Assembly: GCF_027571385.1 (NCBI RefSeq)
Contig: NZ_CP085636.1
Location: 2,294,001-2,358,000 of the forward strand
DNA from: Shewanella sp. MTB7
GTDB lineage: Bacteria > Pseudomonadota > Gammaproteobacteria > Enterobacterales > Shewanellaceae
Reading direction: 5' to 3'
DNA: 64,000 nt
How positions within the stretch are numbered: the first letter of the stretch is position 1; each line of letters opens with the position of its first letter. The notes beneath the pieces were generated by a model, which saw nothing but the letters and a program-made list of their open reading frames with translations, was not told where the DNA came from and did not search any database. The position numbers and the translations under genes were made by a program. This document shows positions 56,246-64,000 of this stretch, piece by piece.

Positions 56246-57238
56246 TTATTTTTTACCCCAGTTCATATTTAAGCGTCTTATCATCGGAAGTTGAGATAAG
56301 GTCATTAAGATGCTGACGAATAATGCCACTGCTAATGGCAGATAAAAAAGCTCTGATTGAGGGCGGTAGCTGATTTGATCTCGGCTAATCGGCTCAAGTT
56401 TATCTATCTCTTGGTAGATTTGTTCTAACTCTTGGGCATTTCTGGCTCGAAAGTATTGACCACCCGTGGTTTCAGCCAGTGAAGTGAGCTGGTTTTCATC
56501 CAGATCCATTGATGGATTGACTTGCTCTTTACCAAATAGGGTTCGACGCTCCATCACATCAGCGCCTACTCCAATGGAATATATTTTGATCCCACGTTTA
56601 GCCGCAATTTGTGCCGCTTGCTCTGGAGATATTGAGCCTGAGTTATTAGAACCATCGGTTAACAGGATTAATACACGGTTACTTTCTTCAACCAAATCGA
56701 AACGTTTCACCCCTAGGGCGATAGCTTCGCCTATTGCCGTTTGTTTGCCGACTAATCCAATTTGGGCTTCTTTAAGGAACTGTGCAACCGAGCGCCTATC
56801 TTGGGTTAATGGGGCTTGAAGGTAAGCATGATCAGCAAATAAAATGAGTCCAAGCTTGTCACCTTTGCGACGCTCGATAAAATCACTAACTACACTCTGA
56901 ACCATGGTAAATCGATTGACGGTTTGCCCTTCAAGTACCATATCTTCAATCTGCATGCTACCAGAGAGATCAACCGCCACCATAAGGTCACGACCTTTGC
57001 TCGGTAGCTCGATAGGATCACCCATCCACAGTGGACGAGCAACGGCGACAATCAATAACATCCACACTAGCCAGTAAGCTTTACGGGATGCTGGGGCTTG
57101 TTCTATCTGTTGACTGCCATTTTGAACGATACCAGGAAGGTGTAAATGACCACTAATCTCTACATCTTGCTGTTTTTTCCGAAATATTAAGGGTAAAGGT
57201 AACAGTAGAAGTAACCATGCCCATGCGAGTGTTAGCAT
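56246..57238 (-). CDS. BatA-type von Willebrand factor A domain protein
   Basis: 330 residues with an N-terminal helix pair (AWAWLLLLLPLPLIF; WLVWMLLIVAVARPL), a VWA domain whose MIDAS reads VAVDLSGSMQIEDM (about 87-100) with the TDGSNNSGSISP loop, and a C-terminal membrane helix (LFYLPLAVALFVSILMTL). Overlaps the DUF4381 gene by 7 bases and precedes BatB by 2 bases, so translation is coupled. Confidence 0.9.
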   Translation of the reverse strand: MLTLAWAWLLLLLPLPLIFRKKQQDVEISGHLHLPGIVQNGSQQIEQAPASRKAYWLVWMLLIVAVARPLWMGDPIELPSKGRDLMVAVDLSGSMQIEDMVLEGQTVNRFTMVQSVVSDFIERRKGDKLGLILFADHAYLQAPLTQDRRSVAQFLKEAQIGLVGKQTAIGEAIALGVKRFDLVEESNRVLILLTDGSNNSGSISPEQAAQIAAKRGIKIYSIGVGADVMERRTLFGKEQVNPSMDLDENQLTSLAETTGGQYFRARNAQELEQIYQEIDKLEPISRDQISYRPQSELFYLPLAVALFVSILMTLSQLPMIRRLNMNWGKK

Positions 57239-57768
57239 TTAACTTCTTGCTCCTGCTTCTGTGCATATTGTTGTGATTGTGAGTGGTTACTTGTCTTCGC
57301 GGTGAGGGGCAAAGCCTCTTTTAGCCAGAGTTTGGCTAACTGTTTCAATTCTTGGGCCTCATCGGTTGTTAGCCCTTGCTTTTGGTAACGCAGGTCTAAA
57401 AGTCGATGTAGTGCTGGTGTTGCATGCTTCACTTGCTGATCCATCCAGGCGTACCAAATTTGTCCCTGCAATCCAGCGACTTGTTCTCGTGGAAGGTAGC
57501 TGATGGCGGCACGTTTAATTAAGGTATTTATGTCAACAGAGATATTTGCGCTGTTGATATCGAGAAGTTCGAGTTCAATGATGACTGCCCGCTTTGCTGC
57601 TGCGCGTTTGTATCTACGTGTTAGCCAGACGACGCTGAAGATAAGAGTACTTACCAGTATCAAGAGCACTAGCCAGTAGCCGAGGGCTATAGGCCAGTTC
57701 TCTACTATTGCTGGAGTGTGGATATCTTTTAATGCTTCTAGTGCTGGATTAATCGCTGTTGCTTGCAT
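57232..57768 (-). CDS. DUF4381 membrane protein
   Basis: 178 residues with one transmembrane helix (ALGYWLVLLILVSTLIFSVV, about 28-47) followed by a basic, mostly helical cytoplasmic domain. Fourth-position gene typical of MoxR-DUF58-Bat operons, where DUF4381 proteins occur. Shares a base with the DUF58 gene stop. Function unknown; probably part of the membrane complex. Confidence 0.8.
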   Translation of the reverse strand: MQATAINPALEALKDIHTPAIVENWPIALGYWLVLLILVSTLIFSVVWLTRRYKRAAAKRAVIIELELLDINSANISVDINTLIKRAAISYLPREQVAGLQGQIWYAWMDQQVKHATPALHRLLDLRYQKQGLTTDEAQELKQLAKLWLKEALPLTAKTSNHSQSQQYAQKQEQEVKC

Positions 57769-58697
57769 TATCTTAATGCCCCTAACTGATCGTTTAAACT
57801 TTTCCCAGCATCTATAAAACGGGTCTGAACATTCAGTTTTTGCATCATGTCAGTAAAGTGAGTTTGTGAACTGAGTTGTTTTTTCAACCAGGCATCATAA
57901 CCCGCTCTATTAAGCGTCACCTCTTTATTGCCCTCTTTGACTGGCAGTTGGAACTGTTTGGGCAAAGCTAACGTGCCTTGTCTTAAAGGATCGGTTATGA
58001 GAAAAGCCCCCATATCACAGTGACGCTTGAGATCAGACAATGGTGCAAGGCAGGCTTCATTGAAGTTACTGCCGTCGCTGATTATCCAGATTAAAGAGCC
58101 GGGTTTTGCGATGCGCCTTAGTCGCTGACATGCACGAAACAGATGTTCTGGTTCAGCTTGATACTCTGAAAGTTGACTCAACTGTTTTTCATGTAACGAT
58201 TTGATCCCTGAGATAAGCTGCAAGATGCCTTGTTGACGGCTTCTGGGTTTTAACTCCAGATGTTCTTTCTCTGTGGCAATCAGGGCACCGAGTCGATCGC
58301 CATGTTGAATCGCACTCCAGCCTAACGTGGTGGCTAAGTGTGCGGCTTGTACTGATTGAAGTAATAAGCTTGAACCAAAATAGAGGCTGTGGCTAAGATC
58401 CAGTAAGATAAGTACCGGACGTTCACGCTCCTCTACAAATAACTTAGTGTGCACCTTGCCTGTTCGAGCAGTGACTCGCCAGTCAATGGTTCGCACATCA
58501 TCACCAGGTTGATAATGACGCACCTCTGCGAACTCCATTCCCCGACCTTTGATTAAGCTGGCTCTGTGGCCCGCTAAATTAGCACGCGCCTTAGATCTCT
58601 TTTCTGGTAAAGCTCTGGCGATGGTTTGACAAGCCAACAGCTCTTTTTGTGTCAGGTTAACCCCGTCAGAAAAAAGCGGTAGTCTAGTATCGGCCAT
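57768..58697 (-). CDS. DUF58 domain protein
   Basis: 309 residues. The DUF58 signature GMEFAEVRHYQPGDDVRTID (about 54-73) and the adjacent WRVTARTGKVHTKLFVEERE are present, with a degenerate VWA-like fold after it (LILLDLSHSLYFGS). Soluble. In MoxR operons this protein is thought to be a client or adaptor of the ATPase. It begins directly after the moxR stop. Confidence 0.9.
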   Translation of the reverse strand: MADTRLPLFSDGVNLTQKELLACQTIARALPEKRSKARANLAGHRASLIKGRGMEFAEVRHYQPGDDVRTIDWRVTARTGKVHTKLFVEERERPVLILLDLSHSLYFGSSLLLQSVQAAHLATTLGWSAIQHGDRLGALIATEKEHLELKPRSRQQGILQLISGIKSLHEKQLSQLSEYQAEPEHLFRACQRLRRIAKPGSLIWIISDGSNFNEACLAPLSDLKRHCDMGAFLITDPLRQGTLALPKQFQLPVKEGNKEVTLNRAGYDAWLKKQLSSQTHFTDMMQKLNVQTRFIDAGKSLNDQLGALR

Positions 58698-59654
58698 TTA
58701 AGGTACCGCAACTTGAGATAGAATATGGTTAATCACATGATCGCTGGTGATACCTTCAGCTTGTGCCTGATAGCTCAATAGCAGTCGGTGTCTTAATACG
58801 TTAGGTGCAACGGCTTGAATATCTTCAGGTGACACAAAATCACGTTCATATAACCAGGCACGGGCACGGGCACAGCGCTCAAGAGCTAAGCTTGCACGTG
58901 GACTGACGCCATATTCGAGCCAAGAGGCTAGCTCATCACTGAATTTTTGTGGTTGACGCGTTGCCATAATAATATTGACGATGTAATGTTCAAGAGGTTC
59001 AGCAAGATAAAGTTCAAGAGACTCTTCACGGGCCTCAAAAATATCTTTCTGAATAATAGGCTCAACGGTGGGCGCATCTTGTTTAAGTGCTTCCTTGCGA
59101 GACATACGCATGATTTGAAGTTCTGTCTCAGCACTGGGGTAATCAAGATTAAGATGCATTAAAAAACGATCCAACTGAGCCTCGGGGAGAGGGTAGGTGC
59201 CTTCGTTCTCTAATGGGTTCTGAGTGGCCATCACTAAAAAGAGCTCAGGTAGTTTGTAACTGTTCTTTCCTACTGTGACCTGACCCTCTGCCATCGCTTC
59301 AAGCAGTGCCGATTGCACTTTTGCTGGAGCCCTGTTGATCTCATCGGCCAAGATAAGATTATGGAAGATAGGACCCGGTTCAAATTCGAAACTTGAAGTC
59401 TGGGCACGATAGATATCAGTACCAGTGAGATCCGCTGGCAATAGATCTGGGGTGAATTGAATCCGATGAAAATCCCCTTCGACACCATCACAAAGTGCTT
59501 TTACAGCACGGGTTTTAGCCAAACCTGGTGGCCCCTCAACCAGTAAGTGCCCATCAGCTATCAATGCTATTAGTAGGTTTTCGGTCAGGATGGGTTGTCC
59601 TAAAATGACCTTATTCAGGTATTCGCGTAATGCGTGAAATCGACTCAAAGGCAT
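58698..59654 (-). CDS. MoxR-family AAA+ ATPase
   Basis: 318 residues with Walker A VEGPPGLAKTRAVK (about 36-49), Walker B LILADEINRAPAKVQSAL (about 100-117), sensor ATQNPLENEGTYPLPEAQ and a C-terminal lid. First gene of the operon moxR - DUF58 - DUF4381 - BatA - BatB/TPR - BatD. MoxR ATPases are chaperones that mature metal-containing or membrane complexes with VWA proteins; the client here is unknown. Confidence 0.93.
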   Translation of the reverse strand: MPLSRFHALREYLNKVILGQPILTENLLIALIADGHLLVEGPPGLAKTRAVKALCDGVEGDFHRIQFTPDLLPADLTGTDIYRAQTSSFEFEPGPIFHNLILADEINRAPAKVQSALLEAMAEGQVTVGKNSYKLPELFLVMATQNPLENEGTYPLPEAQLDRFLMHLNLDYPSAETELQIMRMSRKEALKQDAPTVEPIIQKDIFEAREESLELYLAEPLEHYIVNIIMATRQPQKFSDELASWLEYGVSPRASLALERCARARAWLYERDFVSPEDIQAVAPNVLRHRLLLSYQAQAEGITSDHVINHILSQVAVP

Positions 59655-60076
59655 GATGATACTCGGTTATTTTAGTTTGTTTGGTTATAGACCATTAACA
59701 TGGTAAAAAATTCCCATAGGGTTTGGCTAGTGCCAATTTACCATTTGTGTAAAAAGTGGTCATTATTGTATGGCTTATATAAACGCCAGTTTGTCGTTTG
59801 AGCTACATTTACATATTTTTTATAGGTTTAAATAGAACCATGGAGCTTCAGATAAGCTTCATTAAACATTGTTAATCCAGACTTTTATATATTTATTTTA
59901 AATGAAAACCAAACAAGTGTTTAAAACTTTATCGTAAGAAGTTAGAATCAGATCACATTTTAATGGTCAGACCTGTTATAAAGGATATCCGTTTATTGGG
60001 TCGGTTCGTTAATAGCCGCAGGGACATAATATCGTCGGCCGCTGAAACAGCGAGACGTATAAGAAGAGGGTGAAAA
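59655..60076. other. Divergent promoter region moxR / fadI
   Basis: 422 bases of AT-rich DNA. Apart from the FadR-like operator (listed separately) and a TATAAA at 59977-59982 that could be the fadI -10 element, no elements were recognised. Confidence 0.45.
59961..59977 (+). promoter_or_regulatory. FadR-like operator upstream of fadI
   Basis: TAATGGTCAGACCTGTT contains the strong core TGGTCNGACC and the GTT arm of the FadR operator. It directly abuts a TATAAA sequence, so FadR bound here would block the promoter until acyl-CoA accumulates. Confidence 0.75.
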
Positions 60077-61387
60077 ATGAGTCACAGACAACAGGTAACG
60101 AACGCTAAGGGCGATCGTATTGCGATAGTAACCGGGCTTAGAACGCCTTTTGCGAAGCAAGCCACCGCATTTCATGGTGTATCAGCATTAGATATGGGCA
60201 AGATGGTTGTCAATGAACTGCTTTCACGCTCAGAACTTGATCCTAAAGAGATACAACAACTAGTCTATGGACAAGTGGTGTTGATGCCTGCTGCACCCAA
60301 TATTGCTCGTGAAATCGTGCTAGGCACGGGGATGGATGTCACCACCGATGCTTATAGTGTTACCCGTGCTTGCGCCACCAGTTTCCAGTCAACGGTGAAT
60401 ATAGCCGAATCGATTATGACAGGTAATATTGATATCGGCATTGCAGGTGGTGCAGATTCATCCTCTGTTGTGCCCATCGGAGTGTCAAAGAGGCTGGCCA
60501 TTGCCTTGGTCGATCTTAATAAGGCGCGTACATTTAGCCAAAAATTGGCAATTTTCCGTCGTCTTGGATTAAAAGATCTTCTGCCCGTCCCACCAGCTGT
60601 TGCTGAGTTTTCAACTGGGCTGTCCATGGGGCAGACTGCTGAGCAGATGGCGAAAACCTACAACATTAGCCGCGCCGATCAAGATGCATTAGCGCATCGT
60701 TCTCACACACTAGCGACTGAAACCTGGAATGCGGGTCATCTGGCTCAAGAGGTGATGACGGCTCATGTTCCGCCTTATAAAAGCTTTATTGAGCGTGATA
60801 ACAACATACGTGAAAACTCTTCGCTTGAATCCTATGCCAAGTTAAGACCTGCGTTCGATCGCAAACACGGTACAGTGACCGCTGCGACAAGTACGCCACT
60901 TACCGATGGTGCTTCAGCTGTTCTCTTGATGAGTGAAAGCCGTGCTAAGGCACTGGGTTATACGCCTATCGGTTATATAAAAAGTTACGCATTTAGTGCC
61001 ATTGATGTGTGGGAAGATATGTTGATGGGACCCTCTTATGCGACCCCTTTGGCACTTAAGCGTGCAGGGATGGAGCTTGAAGATCTGACCTTGATAGAGA
61101 TGCATGAAGCGTTTGCAGCACAAACATTAGCCAATATGCAGATGTTTGGTTCGAAAAAATTCGCCGCTGAAAAACTAGGTCGTAACCGTGCGATTGGTGA
61201 GATAGATATGAGCAAGTTTAACGTGCTAGGTGGCTCTCTTGCTTATGGTCATCCATTTGCAGCAACCGGAACTCGACTCATTACCCAAGTGTGTAATGAG
61301 CTTAAACGTCGCGGCGGCGGAACGGGATTAACGACCGCGTGTGCAGCGGGTGGTTTAGGTGCGGCAATGATAGTTGAAGTGGAGTAG
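60077..61387 (+). CDS. fadI: 3-ketoacyl-CoA thiolase FadI
   Basis: 436 residues. Thiolase catalytic residues: acylated Cys in [12 protein letters not shown] (about 99), His in [10 protein letters not shown] (about 355-364) and the second Cys in [13 protein letters not shown] near the C-terminus. The length and the [17 protein letters not shown] text fit FadI (trifunctional beta-type) rather than FadA. Cleaves 3-ketoacyl-CoA to acetyl-CoA. AAGAGG lies upstream of the ATG. Operon with fadJ. Confidence 0.96.
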   Translation: MSHRQQVTNAKGDRIAIVTGLRTPFAKQATAFHGVSALDMGKMVVNELLSRSELDPKEIQQLVYGQVVLMPAAPNIAREIVLGTGMDVTTDAYSVTRACATSFQSTVNIAESIMTGNIDIGIAGGADSSSVVPIGVSKRLAIALVDLNKARTFSQKLAIFRRLGLKDLLPVPPAVAEFSTGLSMGQTAEQMAKTYNISRADQDALAHRSHTLATETWNAGHLAQEVMTAHVPPYKSFIERDNNIRENSSLESYAKLRPAFDRKHGTVTAATSTPLTDGASAVLLMSESRAKALGYTPIGYIKSYAFSAIDVWEDMLMGPSYATPLALKRAGMELEDLTLIEMHEAFAAQTLANMQMFGSKKFAAEKLGRNRAIGEIDMSKFNVLGGSLAYGHPFAATGTRLITQVCNELKRRGGGTGLTTACAAGGLGAAMIVEVE

Positions 61388-61393
61388 ATGATA

Positions 61394-63532
61394 ATGGATA
61401 AGACATTTAAGTTAACTAAACGTGAAGATGGTATTGCCGTACTGACCATGGACGTCCCTGGTGAGACGATGAATACCCTAAGAGCTGAGTTTGGACCTGA
61501 AATCAGCCAAGTGTTAGCTGAGATTAAAAGCGACAGTAGCATTAAAGGTTTAGTGCTTATTTCTGGCAAAAAAGACTCTTTTGTCGCCGGCGCCGATATC
61601 TCAATGCTAGATGCATGTGAAACGGCGGCAGATGCAAAACAATTATCACAGCAAGGTCATCTTGTATTTAATGAACTTGAGTCATTAACCATTCCAGTCA
61701 TTGCAGCAATCAATGGAGCTTGCCTTGGTGGCGGGCTTGAGTTGGCGCTAGCATGTCATCAGCGAGTGTGTAGTGATAACAATAAAACCATCATGGGTGT
61801 ACCAGAAGTTCAGTTGGGGTTACTTCCTGGCGGTGGTGGAACACAAAGGTTGCCTAGGTTGGTTGGGATAACAACGGCACTAGATATGATGTTAACGGGT
61901 AAGCAGTTAAGACCTAAACAAGCATTAAAAATGGGATTAGTCGACGATATGGTACCTGAGTCAATATTACTGCAAACCGCAGTTGAGATGGCTCTGCAAG
62001 GTAAACGTGCGCCTAAGAAGCCTAAACTGTCATTGGTTAATCGCATACTTGAAGGATCTAACATTGGCCGAAATATTATTTTTGACCAAGCAGGAAAACA
62101 GGTACAGAAAAAGACCCAAGGCAACTTTCCTGCACCAGATAAAATTATTGACTGCGTTCGACAAGGTATGGCTAAAGGTATGGTGAAAGGGCTTGAAGTT
62201 GAAGCGGGTCACTTTTCCGAACTAGTGTTGTCTAAAGAATCTGCAGCACTAAGAAGTATCTTTTTTGCCACCACCGAGATGAAGAAAGAGAGTGGCGCAG
62301 GTGATGCCAAGCCACGCAATATCAAGAAAGTGATGGTATTGGGCGGCGGTTTGATGGGCGGTGGCATTGCCTCTGTCACAACGACTAAAGCCAAAATTCC
62401 AGCGCGTGTTAAAGATATCAGTGAGCAGGGGCTGAGTAATGCACTGTCATATGCTTACAAGTTGTTAGATAAAGGGGTAAAGCGTCGTCATATGACACCC
62501 GCTGTGCGAGATAATATCATGTCCTTAATGACAACAACGACTGAGTATAAAGGCATTAAAGACGCAGATATCGTGGTTGAAGCGGTATTTGAAGATTTAG
62601 CTCTAAAGCACCAGATGGTGAAAGACGTAGAGCGTGAATGTGGTGAGCACACTATTTTTGCATCGAACACCTCTTCATTACCTATCTCTCAAATTGCAGA
62701 AGCTGCCAGTCGCCCTGAAAATGTGATCGGTTTACATTACTTCTCTCCAGTCGAGAAAATGCCGCTCGTTGAAGTTATCGCCCATAAGAAAACATCGGCA
62801 GAAACAATTGCTACTACGGTTTCCTTTGCCCGTAAGCAAGGTAAAACACCGATTGTGGTTCAAGATGGTGCAGGCTTCTATGTGAACCGAATTTTGGCTC
62901 TGTATATGAACGAAGCTGCACAGCTTCTTCTTGAAGGTAAATCTGTTGAAAAATTAGATAAGGCGCTGGTTAAATTTGGTTTTCCAGTTGGCCCTATGAC
63001 TCTACTTGATGAAGTTGGCATCGATGTTGGTGCTAAAATCTCACCTATTTTAGAGCGTGAGCTTGGGGAGCGCTTCAAGGCTCCAACAGCCTTTGATAAG
63101 CTACTTAGCGATGAACGTAAAGGTCGCAAGAATAACAAAGGCTTCTATCTTTATGGCAACAAAGCCAAGAAGGCTAAGCAAGTCGACACTTCTGTTTATG
63201 GAGTATTAGGCTTATCGATACCAGCTAATAGTGACGCTAACGCCAGTGAGCTTGCTGAAGTGTCACAGCGCTGCGTAGTACAGATGCTCAATGAGGCTGT
63301 TCGTTGTCTGGAGGAGGGGATCATTGCTTCACCAAGAGACGGTGATATAGGGGCTATTTTTGGCATTGGCTTCCCACCATTTCTTGGTGGGCCATTCCAC
63401 TATATTGATACTTTAGGTGCCACAGAGTTGGTGACTAAACTTGAAGCTTATCAAGAACAATTTGGCGATAGGTTTGCACCATGTAATCGTCTGAAAGAGA
63501 TGGCTTCGGGTAGTGAAAAGTTCTTCAATTAG
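61394..63532 (+). CDS. fadJ: Fatty acid oxidation complex subunit alpha FadJ
   Basis: 712 residues from ATG 61394, which is 9 bases from GGAG; the ATG at 61388 is only 3 bases away. The N-terminal enoyl-CoA hydratase domain shows GADISMLDACET and NGACLGGGLELALACHQR with the second catalytic Glu in GVPEVQLGLLPGGGG. The C-terminal 3-hydroxyacyl-CoA dehydrogenase domain starts at VMVLGGGLMGGGIA (about 313) and includes ASNTSSLPIS and GLHYFSPVEKMPLVE. Length and partner are those of FadJ. Works with FadI in beta-oxidation. Confidence 0.96.
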   Translation: MDKTFKLTKREDGIAVLTMDVPGETMNTLRAEFGPEISQVLAEIKSDSSIKGLVLISGKKDSFVAGADISMLDACETAADAKQLSQQGHLVFNELESLTIPVIAAINGACLGGGLELALACHQRVCSDNNKTIMGVPEVQLGLLPGGGGTQRLPRLVGITTALDMMLTGKQLRPKQALKMGLVDDMVPESILLQTAVEMALQGKRAPKKPKLSLVNRILEGSNIGRNIIFDQAGKQVQKKTQGNFPAPDKIIDCVRQGMAKGMVKGLEVEAGHFSELVLSKESAALRSIFFATTEMKKESGAGDAKPRNIKKVMVLGGGLMGGGIASVTTTKAKIPARVKDISEQGLSNALSYAYKLLDKGVKRRHMTPAVRDNIMSLMTTTTEYKGIKDADIVVEAVFEDLALKHQMVKDVERECGEHTIFASNTSSLPISQIAEAASRPENVIGLHYFSPVEKMPLVEVIAHKKTSAETIATTVSFARKQGKTPIVVQDGAGFYVNRILALYMNEAAQLLLEGKSVEKLDKALVKFGFPVGPMTLLDEVGIDVGAKISPILERELGERFKAPTAFDKLLSDERKGRKNNKGFYLYGNKAKKAKQVDTSVYGVLGLSIPANSDANASELAEVSQRCVVQMLNEAVRCLEEGIIASPRDGDIGAIFGIGFPPFLGGPFHYIDTLGATELVTKLEAYQEQFGDRFAPCNRLKEMASGSEKFFN

Positions 63533-63588
63533 ATTTTGTGGCGGTAGCCTGAGCTGGTTTGTTGGGTTATTGCGACTTTTTCTGTTTA

Positions 63589-63620
63589 AAAATGCGGCAA
63601 GCTATTGCCGTTTTTTTTTT
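63589..63620 (+). terminator. Intrinsic terminator after fadJ
   Basis: CGGCAA (63595-63600), loop GCTA, TTGCCG (63605-63610) and ten T. Confidence 0.9.
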
Positions 63621-64000
63621 GCCTATACGGAAATAGTTAGCCTACTTTAGACGGTATTGTTATAGGTTACAGGTCAAGGCCCTGTGCAGATTGTATTGCC
63701 ATATACTTCTAGTACACGGCTCTGTGTTACGGCAATTAGTGTTTCAGTGGCATGATGGGAGCAACTGATTCTTGCAAAGAACATGCTCTGGTATGTTCCC
63801 GACATACTTAAGACCATGGAGATCAGGTGTTGCGAATGCACGACTGGATGGTCTATTCTGTTCCATACAAAATGAGACATTTCTTCCTTTCCTTGGAAGT
63901 CAGATTCAGGAGGTAGAGTCACGCAGGAGTCGTTACTTAGGATGCTAGAGCCGAGCAGAAATTAATGACCTTGGCCTAGAGGCGCTAAACTCTCGCTGAG
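63621..64000. other. Non-coding, repeat-like region at the window end
   Basis: No convincing gene. An 82-codon minus-strand frame (63674-63922) has no ribosome-binding site and no known family; a small hairpin GTATGT/ACATAC lies at 63791-63807. The texture resembles 42753-43335 and suggests a dispersed intergenic repeat. Confidence 0.4.

Noticed and set aside
63674..63922. 82-codon minus-strand frame near the window end
   Set aside because: No ribosome-binding site, no domain, located in repeat-like DNA after the fadJ terminator.

Overview
The window reads as a chromosomal segment of a marine gammaproteobacterium, most likely Shewanella or a close relative (Alteromonadales). The basis is protein-level resemblance recalled from memory (phhA-phhB-tyrR, queA-tgt-yajC-secD-secF, fadI-fadJ, a GH109 enzyme, an EC-type TyrR, FadR-type operators), AT-rich intergenic DNA, and large tandem tRNA arrays. 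No database search was possible, so the genus is an inference.

Layout. 1-8 kb: end of a PHP-domain phosphatase (YcdX), a Wzi-type outer-membrane protein, manno(fructo)kinase Mak, ElyC, a membrane protein of unknown function, a bactofilin, an orphan NapF ferredoxin, and galU-galE. 8-15.5 kb: aromatic amino acid metabolism (phhA, phhB, the regulator tyrR, then fahA and maiA for the last steps of homogentisate breakdown), followed by a divergent LysR/MFS pair. 15.7-20.9 kb: a stable-RNA region with eight tandem tRNA-Val(UAC) genes on the minus strand, gltX, then tRNA-Ala, eight intact tRNA-Glu, one damaged tRNA-Glu, two expanded tRNA-Glu-like sequences and a second tRNA-Ala, ending in a strong terminator. 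Glutamyl-tRNA synthetase sits directly beside the tRNA-Glu array.

21-24 kb is a decayed patch: an IS630-family element lies inside a LysR gene (both halves are visible and rejoin in frame), next to a truncated and frameshifted oxaloacetate-decarboxylase beta-subunit fragment. 24-42.7 kb is mostly ordinary core genome: an ABC exporter, an Ada/AlkA fusion overlapping an O6-alkylguanine methyltransferase, a DEAD-box helicase, a MITE-like repeat, a small phosphatase, cheV, sstT, a Tat-exported GH109 enzyme, rluA, acpH, a 52-residue ORF, queA, tgt and yajC-secD-secF.

42.7-47.8 kb is a second accessory patch: non-coding repeat-like DNA, a secreted-protein gene broken by an amber codon and a frameshift, a small membrane protein, a Y1-type (RAYT-like) transposase, a fragment of an outer-membrane protein, and a serine hydrolase of the beta-lactamase fold interrupted by a single in-frame amber codon. 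47.9-63.6 kb returns to core functions: fadL, putP, an ECF sigma factor with a putative anti-sigma partner, a six-gene MoxR/DUF58/DUF4381/BatA/BatB-TPR/BatD operon, and fadI-fadJ. FadR-like operators precede both fadL and fadI, so fatty-acid uptake and beta-oxidation look co-regulated.

The most unusual features are the tRNA-Glu array with its expanded tRNA-like members, the precisely reconstructable IS630 insertion, and the two genes with in-frame amber codons 3.7 kb apart. No clearly new defence or biosynthetic system was recognised.
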